NCBI GenBank assembly: GCA_019634915.1
Contig: JAHCAN010000008.1
Coordinates: forward strand, 1 to 64,000
DNA length: 64,000 nucleotides
Origin: Steroidobacteraceae bacterium
GTDB lineage: Bacteria; Pseudomonadota; Gammaproteobacteria; Steroidobacterales; Steroidobacteraceae
Direction of reading: 5' to 3'
Shown: positions 55,441-64,000 of the stretch, piece by piece
How the letters are laid out: each line of letters starts with the position of its first letter
How positions within the stretch are numbered: the stretch's first letter is position 1
Program-made: the position numbers and the translations under genes
Notes under the pieces: generated by a model
Told to the model about the DNA's origin: nothing
The model's input: only the letters and a program-made list of their open reading frames with translations
Databases searched by the model: none

Positions 55441-56730
55441 ATGCCGCCGCCCACTCCGGATCGCGCGCGGCCGCTCGCCGACCGCATGCGTCCGCGTTCG
55501 GTGGACGAAGTGGTTGGCCAGGAGCATCTGCTCGGCGCCGGCAAGCCGCTGCGCCTCGCGCTCGAGGGCGGACAGCTGCATTCGATGATCTTCTGGGGTC
55601 CGCCCGGCACCGGCAAGACGACGCTCGCGCGGCTGATCGCGAATCGCGCTGACGCCGATTTTCTGGCGCTGTCGGCGGTGCTCGCCGGCGTCAAGGACGT
55701 GCGCGCCGCGGTCGAGCAGGCGAAGGCGAGCCGCGCGCGCAGCGGACGTGCGACGGTGCTGTTTCTCGACGAGGTGCATCGCTTCAACAAGGCGCAGCAG
55801 GACAGCTTCCTGCCGTTTCTCGAGGACGGCACGCTCACCTTCATCGGCGCGACCACCGAGAATCCGTCCTTCGAGGTCGTCAGCGCGCTGCTGTCGCGCG
55901 CGCGCGTGTATGTGCTGAAGCCGCTGCCGCCTGCGGCGATCGCCCGGCTGCTGCGTGCGGCACTCGCCGATCGCGAGCGCGGCCTCGGCGCCGATGCGCT
56001 CACGATCGACGACGAGGCGCTCGAGTTGCTCGCGGCTGCTGCCGACGGCGACGCGCGCCGCGGACTGAACATGCTCGAGATCGCGGCGGACCTCGCCGAG
56101 GCCGGACGCATCACGCCCGCCGCGGCGCGCGAGGTGGCCAGCGGCGGACGCCGGCGTTTCGACAAGGGCGGCGAGCAGTTCTACGACCAGATCTCAGCAC
56201 TGCACAAGGCGGTGCGCGGCACCGATCCCGACGCGGCGCTTTACTGGTTCTGCCGCATGCTCGACGGCGGCTGCGATCCGCTCTACATCGCCCGCCGTGC
56301 GCTGCGCATGGCCGTCGAAGACGTGGGGCTCGCCGACCCGCGCGCGCTCGCGATCGCGCGCGATGCCTGGGACAGCTACGAGCGGCTCGGCAGTCCCGAG
56401 GGCGAGCTCGCGCTCGCGACCGCCATCGTCTACCTCGCCTGCGCGCCGAAGAGCAACGCGGTCTATGTCGCGATGGGCGAGGCGATGGCGGATGTCGAAA
56501 CCTACGGCACGCTCGACGTGCCGCTGCAGTTGCGCAACGCGCCGACGCGCCTGATGAAGCAGCTCGATTACGGCAAGGGCTATCGCTACGCACACGATGA
56601 GCCCGGTGGCTACGCGGCGGGCGAGCGATACCTGCCCGATGGACTGCCCGATCGCCGATACTACCGCCCCGTGCCGCGCGGCCTCGAGATCCGGATAGCC
56701 GAGGCGCTCGAGCGGCTGAGGAAATCCTGA
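55441..56730 (+). CDS. rarA: Replication-associated recombination protein RarA (MgsA)
   Basis: A 429-residue AAA+ ATPase acting at stalled forks. [20 protein letters not shown] is the family start. Walker A is GPPGTGKTT, Walker B is [15 protein letters not shown], and the sensor motif is [12 protein letters not shown]. The C-terminal [20 protein letters not shown] and [19 protein letters not shown] are characteristic. ATG 55441 is 2 bp after the VanZ-like stop; a longer reading would overlap it. Confidence 0.96.
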   Translation: MPPPTPDRARPLADRMRPRSVDEVVGQEHLLGAGKPLRLALEGGQLHSMIFWGPPGTGKTTLARLIANRADADFLALSAVLAGVKDVRAAVEQAKASRARSGRATVLFLDEVHRFNKAQQDSFLPFLEDGTLTFIGATTENPSFEVVSALLSRARVYVLKPLPPAAIARLLRAALADRERGLGADALTIDDEALELLAAAADGDARRGLNMLEIAADLAEAGRITPAAAREVASGGRRRFDKGGEQFYDQISALHKAVRGTDPDAALYWFCRMLDGGCDPLYIARRALRMAVEDVGLADPRALAIARDAWDSYERLGSPEGELALATAIVYLACAPKSNAVYVAMGEAMADVETYGTLDVPLQLRNAPTRLMKQLDYGKGYRYAHDEPGGYAAGERYLPDGLPDRRYYRPVPRGLEIRIAEALERLRKS

Positions 56731-58045
<1,315 letters not shown>

Positions 58046-58082
58046 TCGCGCCCCTTTCGGCGCTCCCCTGTTCGAGGCTTGC

Positions 58083-59216
58083 ATGTCCGGTCGCTTTTCC
58101 GTTCGCGTCGCCGCGCTGTCGCTCGTGGCGGGCGCGCTGCTGTCTGCGTGTGGTGACCAGCCCGGCCCGCAGGGTCCTCAGGCCCAGCCGGTCACCGTCG
58201 TTACGCTGCGCGCCGAGCCGGTCACACTGACCCGCGAGCTGCCGGCGCGCACCAACGCCTACCTGATCGCCGAGGTCCGCCCGCAGGTGAGCGGCATCGT
58301 GCAGAAACGCCTGTTCACCGAGGGCGGGTACGTCAAGGCGGGCCAGGCGCTCTACCAGCTCGACGACGCCAGCTACCAGGCCGAGTACGCGAGCGCGCGC
58401 GCCTCGCTCGCGCGCGCCGAGGCGACGCTCAATTCCGCGCGGCTGAACGCGGCGCGCACGGCCGAGCTCGCCAAGGTCGACGCGGTCAGCCAGCAGGATT
58501 ACGAGAATGCGACCGCCGCGCTGCTGCAGGCGGAGGCCGACGTGAAACTCGCGCAGGCGAGCGTGCGCGCGAGCGGCATCGTGCTGAACTACGCGCGCAT
58601 CGTCTCGCCGATCAGCGGGCGCATCGGCAAGTCGATGGTCACCCAGGGCGCGCTCGTCACGGCGAACCAGGCGACGCCGCTCGCGACCGTGCAGCAGCTC
58701 GATCCGATCTACGTCGATGCGACGGCCTCGAGCACCGAGCTGCTCGCGCTGCGCCGCGAGCTCGCCGCCGGCACGCTGACCAGCACCGCGACCAGCGTGC
58801 CGGTCACGATCGTGCTCGAGGACGGCAGCAGCTACGAGCACGGCGGCAAGCTGACGTTCGCCGACGTCACGGTCGATCCGACGACCGGCACTTTCCTGCT
58901 GCGCATCCTCGTGCCGAATCCCGACAACATCCTGATGCCCGGCATGTACGTGCGCGCGGTGATCAGCATCGGCGTGCGCCAGAACGGCATCCTCGTGCCG
59001 CAGCAGGGCATCGCGCGCGACCCGAAAGGGCGCACGACGGCGCTGGTTGTCGGCGCCGACGACAAGGTCGAGCAGCGCGAGGTCAAGGTCTCGCGCACGG
59101 TCGGCGACAAGTGGCTGGTCGACGACGGGCTCGCGGTCGGCGACCGGGTGATCGTCGAGGGCCTGCAGAAAGTCGGCCCGGGCTCGCCGGTGCAGGCGAC
59201 CGAGGCGCAAGGCTGA
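58083..59216 (+). CDS. RND efflux periplasmic adaptor (AcrA/MexA type)
   Basis: A 377-residue membrane-fusion lipoprotein. The lipobox is LLSAC. Beta-barrel and lipoyl halves ([18 protein letters not shown] [34 protein letters not shown]) surround an alpha-helical hairpin (about 95-165). [16 protein letters not shown] and [19 protein letters not shown] are typical of the AcrA/MexA group. It bridges the RND pump and the outer membrane channel encoded next. No fusion or truncation is seen. Confidence 0.94.
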   Translation: MSGRFSVRVAALSLVAGALLSACGDQPGPQGPQAQPVTVVTLRAEPVTLTRELPARTNAYLIAEVRPQVSGIVQKRLFTEGGYVKAGQALYQLDDASYQAEYASARASLARAEATLNSARLNAARTAELAKVDAVSQQDYENATAALLQAEADVKLAQASVRASGIVLNYARIVSPISGRIGKSMVTQGALVTANQATPLATVQQLDPIYVDATASSTELLALRRELAAGTLTSTATSVPVTIVLEDGSSYEHGGKLTFADVTVDPTTGTFLLRILVPNPDNILMPGMYVRAVISIGVRQNGILVPQQGIARDPKGRTTALVVGADDKVEQREVKVSRTVGDKWLVDDGLAVGDRVIVEGLQKVGPGSPVQATEAQG

Positions 59217-59220
59217 GGCC

Positions 59221-62200
59221 ATGGCCCGTTTCTTCATCGACCGGCCGATTTTCGCGTGGGTGATCGCGATCATCATCATGCTGGCGGGCGCGCTGTCGAT
59301 CACGCAGCTCGGCATCGAGCGCTATCCGCTGATCGCGCCGCCGGCGATCACCGTCAACGCGACCTACCCGGGCGCGTCGGCCAAGGTCGTCGAGGACTCG
59401 GTGACGCAGATCATCGAGCAGAACATGAAGGGCCTCGACGGCCTGCTGTACATGTCGGCGACCAGCGAGTCGAACGGCCATGCCGCGATCACGCTGACCT
59501 TCGACAATGCGACCGATCCGGACATCGCGCAGGTGCAGGTGCAGAACAAGCTGCAGCTCGCGATGCCGCTGCTGCCGCAGGAAGTGCAGCGCCAGGGCGT
59601 CGTCGTGACCAAGGGCCGCGCCGGCTTCCTGATGGTGGTCGCATTCATCTCGAGCGACGGCTCGATGGACCGGGTCGACATCGCCGACTACGTCGCGTCG
59701 AACCTCGCCGATGCGATCAGCCGCGTGCCGGGCGTCGGCAGCGTGCAGGTGTTCGGTTCCAAGTACGCGATGCGCATCTGGCTCGACCCGAACAAGCTCG
59801 ACACCTACCGGCTCTCGGTCAGCGACATCATCGCCGCCGTGCAGGCGCAGAACGCACAGGTTGCGATCGGCCAGATCGGCGGCACGCCCTCGATCGAGGG
59901 CCAGCAGCTCAACGCGACGATATCGGCGCAGGATCGCCTGCAGACGCCCGAGCAGTTCCGCGACATCATCGTGCGCAGCAATTCCGACGGCGGCGAGCTG
60001 AAGCTCGGCGACGTCGCGCGCGTCGAGATCGGCTCCGAGGACTACAACAATATCACGCGCTTCAACGGCAAGCCGGCGACCGGCGTGGCGATCTCGCTCG
60101 CGACCGGCGCCAACGCGCTCGACACTGCCAACGGCGTCGCGGCGACGCTGAAGGAGCTGCAGCCGTATTTCCCGCCGGGGCTGGTGACAGCCGAGGCCTT
60201 CGACACGACGCCGTTCGTGCGCGTGTCGATCATCGGCGTGATCGAGACGCTGCTCGAGGCCGTCGCGCTGGTGTTCCTGGTGATCCTGCTGTTCCTGCAG
60301 AACATCCGCGCGACGCTGATCCCGACGATCGCCGTGCCGGTCGTGCTGCTCGGCACGTTCACGGTGCTCGCGGCGCTCGGCTTCACGATCAACATGCTGA
60401 CGATGTTCGCGATGGTGCTCGCGATCGGCCTGCTGGTCGACGATGCGATCGTCGTCGTCGAGAACGTCGAGCGCGTGATGGCCGAGGAGGGCCTGTCGCC
60501 GCGCGAGGCGACGCGCAAGTCGATGGACCAGATCACCGGCGCGCTGGTCGGCATCGCGATGGTGCTGTCGGCCGTGTTCGTGCCGATGGGCTTCCTTGGT
60601 GGGGCGACTGGCGTGATCTACCGCCAGTTCACCGCGACGATCGTCGCCGCGATGGGCCTGTCGGTGTTCATCGCGATCGTGCTGACGCCGGCGCTGTGCG
60701 CGACGATGCTGAAGCCGGTCGAACCCGGCCATGCCCGCAAGGAGACCGGCTTCTTCGGCTGGTTCAACCGCGGCTTCCAGCGCACCGGCCGGCGGGTCGA
60801 CCAGGGCGTGCGCACGATACTCTCGCGCGGCCGGCGCTTCATGGCCGTGTTCCTCGCGCTGGTGGTCGTGATGGGTTTCCTGTTCCTGCGCCTGCCGAGC
60901 GCCTTCCTGCCGGACGAGGACCAGGGCGTGCTGTTCTCGCAGGTGATCGCCCCGGCCGGTGCGACCCAGCAGCGCACGATGGAGTCGATCAAGAAAGTCG
61001 AGCAGCACTTCCTCGAAGACGAGAAGGACACGGTGCTGTCGGTGTTCACCGTGCAGGGCTTCAGCTTTGCCGGCAGCGGACAGAACAACGGCATGTCGTT
61101 CGTCAAGCTGAAGGACTGGGACGAGCGCAAGTCGGCGGAGCTCAGCGCGACGGCGGTCGCGGCGCGCGGCATGGCGGCGCTCAGCCAGATCAAGGATGCG
61201 TTCGCGTTCGCGTTCTCGCCGCCGCCGATGCCGGAGCTTGGCACGGCATCGGGCTTCGCGTTCTTCCTGAAGGACAACGGCGGCCAGGGCCATGAGGCAC
61301 TGGTCGCCGCGCGCAACCAGCTGCTCGGCGCCGCCGCGCAGAGCCCGCTGCTGACCAACGTGCGCCCGAACGGCCAGGAAGACACGCCGCAGCTGCGCGT
61401 CGAAGTCGATGTCGACAAGGCGAGCGCGCTCGGGCTGTCAATCGCGTCGGTGAACCAGACGCTGAGCGCGGCCTGGGGCGGGCAGTACATCGACGACTTC
61501 CTCGATCGCGGCCGCGTCAAGCGCGTGTACGTACAGGCCGACGCGCCGTTTCGCATGGTGCCGGAGAATTTCAACCTCTGGTCGGTGCGCAACGGTGTCG
61601 GCGAGATGGTGCCGTTCTCGGCGTTCGCCAGCTGGCGCTGGGAATACGGCTCGCCGCGCCTCGAGCGCTACAACGGCGTGTCGGCGGCCGAGATCAACGG
61701 CGAGGGCGCGCCGGGCGTCAGCAGCGGCGATGCGATGGCCGAGATCGAACGCATCGCAGCGGCGCTGCCGGCAGGCTTCGGCATCGAGTGGACCGGCCTG
61801 TCGTACCAGGAGCAGCAGGCGGGCGCGCAGACGCCGCTGCTGTACACGTTGTCGATCCTGATGGTGTTCCTGTGTCTCGCGGCGCTCTATGAGAGCTGGT
61901 CGGTGCCGACCGCGGTGCTGATGATCGCGCCGCTCGGCATCCTGGGTGCCGTGCTCGCCAACACGCTGCGCGGCATGGAGCGCGACGTCTACTTCCAGGT
62001 CGCGATGCTGACCAGCGTCGGCCTGTCGAGCAAGAACGCGATCCTGATCGTCGAGTTCGCGAAGGCGAATTACGAGAGCGGCATGGAACTGGTCGAGGCG
62101 ACGCTGCGCGCGGTGCGCGACCGCCTGCGGCCGATCATCATGACCTCGCTCGCGTTCGGCTTCGGCGTGCTGCCGCTCGCGATCGCGAGCGGCGCCGGCT

Positions 62201-62337
62201 CGGGCGCGCAGCGCGCGATCGGCACCGGCGTGATCGGCGGCATGCTGGTCGGCACCAGCTGCGGGCTGTTCCTGATTCCGCTGTTCTATGTGCTGGTGCA
62301 GCGTCTGGCGGGAGGCAAGCGCGATGCGGCGGCGTGA
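59221..62337 (+). CDS. RND multidrug efflux permease (AcrB/MexB type)
   Basis: A 1038-residue HAE1-family pump. [20 protein letters not shown] is the standard start. The proton-relay Asp pair is in [18 protein letters not shown] and the second-half Lys/Thr region in [15 protein letters not shown]. The two halves repeat the twelve-helix design with two large periplasmic loops. Substrates, probably hydrophobic drugs or solvents, cannot be inferred. It starts 4 bp after the adaptor stop. Confidence 0.96.
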   Translation: MARFFIDRPIFAWVIAIIIMLAGALSITQLGIERYPLIAPPAITVNATYPGASAKVVEDSVTQIIEQNMKGLDGLLYMSATSESNGHAAITLTFDNATDPDIAQVQVQNKLQLAMPLLPQEVQRQGVVVTKGRAGFLMVVAFISSDGSMDRVDIADYVASNLADAISRVPGVGSVQVFGSKYAMRIWLDPNKLDTYRLSVSDIIAAVQAQNAQVAIGQIGGTPSIEGQQLNATISAQDRLQTPEQFRDIIVRSNSDGGELKLGDVARVEIGSEDYNNITRFNGKPATGVAISLATGANALDTANGVAATLKELQPYFPPGLVTAEAFDTTPFVRVSIIGVIETLLEAVALVFLVILLFLQNIRATLIPTIAVPVVLLGTFTVLAALGFTINMLTMFAMVLAIGLLVDDAIVVVENVERVMAEEGLSPREATRKSMDQITGALVGIAMVLSAVFVPMGFLGGATGVIYRQFTATIVAAMGLSVFIAIVLTPALCATMLKPVEPGHARKETGFFGWFNRGFQRTGRRVDQGVRTILSRGRRFMAVFLALVVVMGFLFLRLPSAFLPDEDQGVLFSQVIAPAGATQQRTMESIKKVEQHFLEDEKDTVLSVFTVQGFSFAGSGQNNGMSFVKLKDWDERKSAELSATAVAARGMAALSQIKDAFAFAFSPPPMPELGTASGFAFFLKDNGGQGHEALVAARNQLLGAAAQSPLLTNVRPNGQEDTPQLRVEVDVDKASALGLSIASVNQTLSAAWGGQYIDDFLDRGRVKRVYVQADAPFRMVPENFNLWSVRNGVGEMVPFSAFASWRWEYGSPRLERYNGVSAAEINGEGAPGVSSGDAMAEIERIAAALPAGFGIEWTGLSYQEQQAGAQTPLLYTLSILMVFLCLAALYESWSVPTAVLMIAPLGILGAVLANTLRGMERDVYFQVAMLTSVGLSSKNAILIVEFAKANYESGMELVEATLRAVRDRLRPIIMTSLAFGFGVLPLAIASGAGSGAQRAIGTGVIGGMLVGTSCGLFLIPLFYVLVQRLAGGKRDAAA

Positions 62338-63766
62338 CGGCCTGCTGATGCCGGTGATTGCGCTGGCGGGCCTGCTCGCGGGCTGCGGCGCGCTCGTCCC
62401 CAGGCTGCCCGAGGCGCAGAGCGACATTCCGGCGCAGTGGCCGCTGCCGCCGACCACTGCGGCGGGCGTCGCGCTGCCAGTTGAGGCCGCGGCGGAGCCG
62501 GACGCGTCCGCCGCCACGGTCGCGGACATCGGCTGGCGCGATTTCTTCGTCGACCCGAAGCTCGAGCAGCTGATCGCACTTGCGCTCGGGAACAACCGGG
62601 ACCTGCGCGTCGCGGTGCTGAACGTCGAGCGTGCGCGCGCGCAGTACCGCATCCAGCGCGCCGACCGCCTGCCGTCGATCGACGTCACCGGTGCGCTGAC
62701 GCGCAGCGGCGGCGAGCAGCTTCCCGTCACCGAACAGGCGAGCGTGACCGCCGGCGTCGCCGCCTTCGAGTTCGACCTGTTCGGGCGCGTGCGCAACCTG
62801 ACGGTGGCGCAGCTCGAGCGCTATTTCGCGCAGGAGGCCGCACGCCGCGCTGCGCAGCTGTCGCTGGTCGCCGAGATCGCCAACGCCTGGCTCGCGCTGA
62901 GTGCCGACCGCGAACTGCAGCGCGTCGCGCGCGAGGCGCTGACCAACCGCGAACAGGCACTCGCGCTCAACGAGAAGCGCCACGAGCTGGGCGCCGTGTC
63001 GGCGCTCGATGTGAGCCAGGCACAGACCGCGGTCGAGACGGCGCGCACCGACGTGTCGCGCTACGCCGGCCAGGTCGCGCGCGACATCAACGCCCTGACA
63101 TTGCTCGTCGGCGCGCCGATCGATCCGGACCTGCTGCCGGACAGCTTCGACCTGCACGTCAGCGGCCTCGGCGCGCTGCCGGCGGGGCTGCCGTCGGAAG
63201 TGCTGCTGCGCCGCCCGGACATCCAGCAGTCCGAGCGGCTGTTGCGCGCGGCGAACGCCAATATCGGCGCGGCACGCGCGGCTTTCTTCCCGTCGATCCG
63301 CCTGACCGGGCAGGTCGGCTATGCCAGTGACGACCTGTCGACCGTGTTCGACAGCGGAACACGCATCTGGAGCTTCTCGCCACAGGTGAGTCTGCCGATC
63401 TTCGAGGGCGGACGGCTGGTCGCGGGGCTCAGGTCGGCCCGGATCGATCGCGACATCGCGCTCGCGCAGTACGAGAAGGCGATCCAGGGCGGCTTTCGCG
63501 AGGTCGCCGACGCGCTGGCGCTGACCCGCACGCTCGCCGAGCAGAAGACCTCGCAGCAGGCACTGGTCGCGGCCGCGACCCGCGCTGACGAGCTCTCGCG
63601 CGTGCGCTACGAAAGCGGCCGGGACAGCTATCTCGTGCTGCTCGATTCGCAGCGCACGCTCTACGCGGCCCAGCAGTCACTGATCGCGACCCAGCTCGCC
63701 GAGCAATCCAATCGCGTGCTGCTCTACAAGGTGCTCGGCGGCGGCTGGCTGGAGGCCGCGCCATGA
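62324..63766 (+). CDS. Outer membrane efflux channel, NodT/OprM family
   Basis: A 480-residue lipoprotein channel. GGAGG at 62311-62315 lies 8 nt before ATG 62324. The lipobox is LLAGC. Two outer-membrane-efflux repeats follow, with [40 protein letters not shown] and [14 protein letters not shown]. It overlaps the pump gene by 14 bp and the regulator gene by 4 bp, which makes a complete tripartite system. Confidence 0.95.
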   Translation: MRRRDGLLMPVIALAGLLAGCGALVPRLPEAQSDIPAQWPLPPTTAAGVALPVEAAAEPDASAATVADIGWRDFFVDPKLEQLIALALGNNRDLRVAVLNVERARAQYRIQRADRLPSIDVTGALTRSGGEQLPVTEQASVTAGVAAFEFDLFGRVRNLTVAQLERYFAQEAARRAAQLSLVAEIANAWLALSADRELQRVAREALTNREQALALNEKRHELGAVSALDVSQAQTAVETARTDVSRYAGQVARDINALTLLVGAPIDPDLLPDSFDLHVSGLGALPAGLPSEVLLRRPDIQQSERLLRAANANIGAARAAFFPSIRLTGQVGYASDDLSTVFDSGTRIWSFSPQVSLPIFEGGRLVAGLRSARIDRDIALAQYEKAIQGGFREVADALALTRTLAEQKTSQQALVAAATRADELSRVRYESGRDSYLVLLDSQRTLYAAQQSLIATQLAEQSNRVLLYKVLGGGWLEAAP

Positions 63767-64000
63767 TGGCCGCGCAGGCGATGGACGCGAAGCGCAGGGC
63801 GCAGGCGCGCGTCGCCGCGCAGCGCACGCGCATCCTGCAGGCCGCGGAGAAGTGCTTCGTCGAGCGCGGCTTCCACGCCGCGAGCATGGCGACGATCGCG
63901 CAGACCGCCGCGATGAGCCCGGGCCTGATCTACCGCTACTTCCACAGCAAGAGCGAGATCATCCTCGCGATCATCGAACGCCAGCTCGAGACCGCGCGCG
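63763..64000 (+). CDS. TetR-family transcriptional regulator (partial, runs off the window)
   Basis: The first 79 codons are present. The DNA-binding domain is clear: RTRILQAAEKCFVERGFHAA and ATIAQTAAMSPGLIYRYFHS, the helix-turn-helix with the usual YRYF end. The start is ATG 63763 (overlapping the channel stop), or ATG 63766 one codon later. It is the last gene of the efflux operon, so it would be made from the promoter it probably represses at 58028-58045. The ligand-binding domain lies outside the window. Confidence 0.92.
   Translation, partial: MMAAQAMDAKRRAQARVAAQRTRILQAAEKCFVERGFHAASMATIAQTAAMSPGLIYRYFHSKSEIILAIIERQLETAR

Noticed and set aside
59083..61293. 736-codon minus-strand open frame opposite the RND pump
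   Set aside because: No domain, compositionally biased, and opposite a clear AcrB-type gene.

Overview
The window is a 64 kb piece of a very GC-rich, compactly packed bacterial chromosome. Gene order points to a gammaproteobacterium: rne / rluC-yceF-yceD-rpmF-plsX-fabH and clpSA / infA-aat-x-trxB / ftsK-lolA-rarA-serS are both recognisable from enteric and pseudomonad chromosomes. The GC content, the lexA-imuA-imuB-dnaE2 cassette and the split type II secretion genes suggest a soil or water lineage near Xanthomonadales, Nevskiales or Steroidobacterales. That placement is inference. No insertion sequence, prophage, CRISPR array, rRNA or tRNA was seen.

Layout. 1-4.8 kb: the end of a chemoreceptor, cheY-cheR-cheD-cheB in one overlapping operon, then two tandem HDOD-domain paralogues. 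4.8-14.5 kb: a low-molecular-weight tyrosine phosphatase, RNase E (minus strand), rluC, yceF/maf and the yceD-rpmF-plsX-fabH lipid/ribosome cluster, followed by a DUF4153 membrane protein. 14.5-15.8 kb (minus): a PIG-L deacetylase and an OprI-like lipoprotein with a clear terminator. 16.0-22.9 kb: an SOS operon of lexA, a VOC protein, imuA, imuB, a GFA-family protein and dnaE2, headed by a consensus-type LexA box. 23-27.3 kb: a LolD/MacB-type ABC transporter and an AttH-like lipocalin. 27.3-29.6 kb: an accessory envelope/stress cluster of small proteins, with a remnant of a lysine-rich small gene.

29.6-39.9 kb is the most interesting part. A divergent Lrp/AsnC regulator and an AT-rich, palindrome-bearing intergenic region precede one continuous operon: a fused E1 alpha/beta 2-oxoacid dehydrogenase, its E2, and then paaA-paaB-paaC-paaD-paaE-paaG-paaZ. 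The phenylacetyl-CoA ring-epoxidation and ring-opening genes are thus coupled to a 2-oxoacid dehydrogenase, and no phenylacetate-CoA ligase gene is present in the window. I suggest as a testable inference that the dehydrogenase makes phenylacetyl-CoA directly from phenylpyruvate.

39.9-46.2 kb (minus) holds gspC-gspD-gspE-gspF, with a GspE that has lost its zinc-binding cysteines, plus a small acidic protein. 46.2-52 kb holds the N-end-rule genes clpS-clpA facing trxB-FemAB-like-aat-infA. 52-58 kb is ftsK-lolA-vanZ-like-rarA-serS. 58-64 kb is a complete RND efflux operon ending in its own partial TetR regulator, with a TetR-type palindrome over the promoter. Three promoters (yceD, clpS, trxB) place the predicted transcription start almost on the start codon, which suggests leaderless mRNAs.
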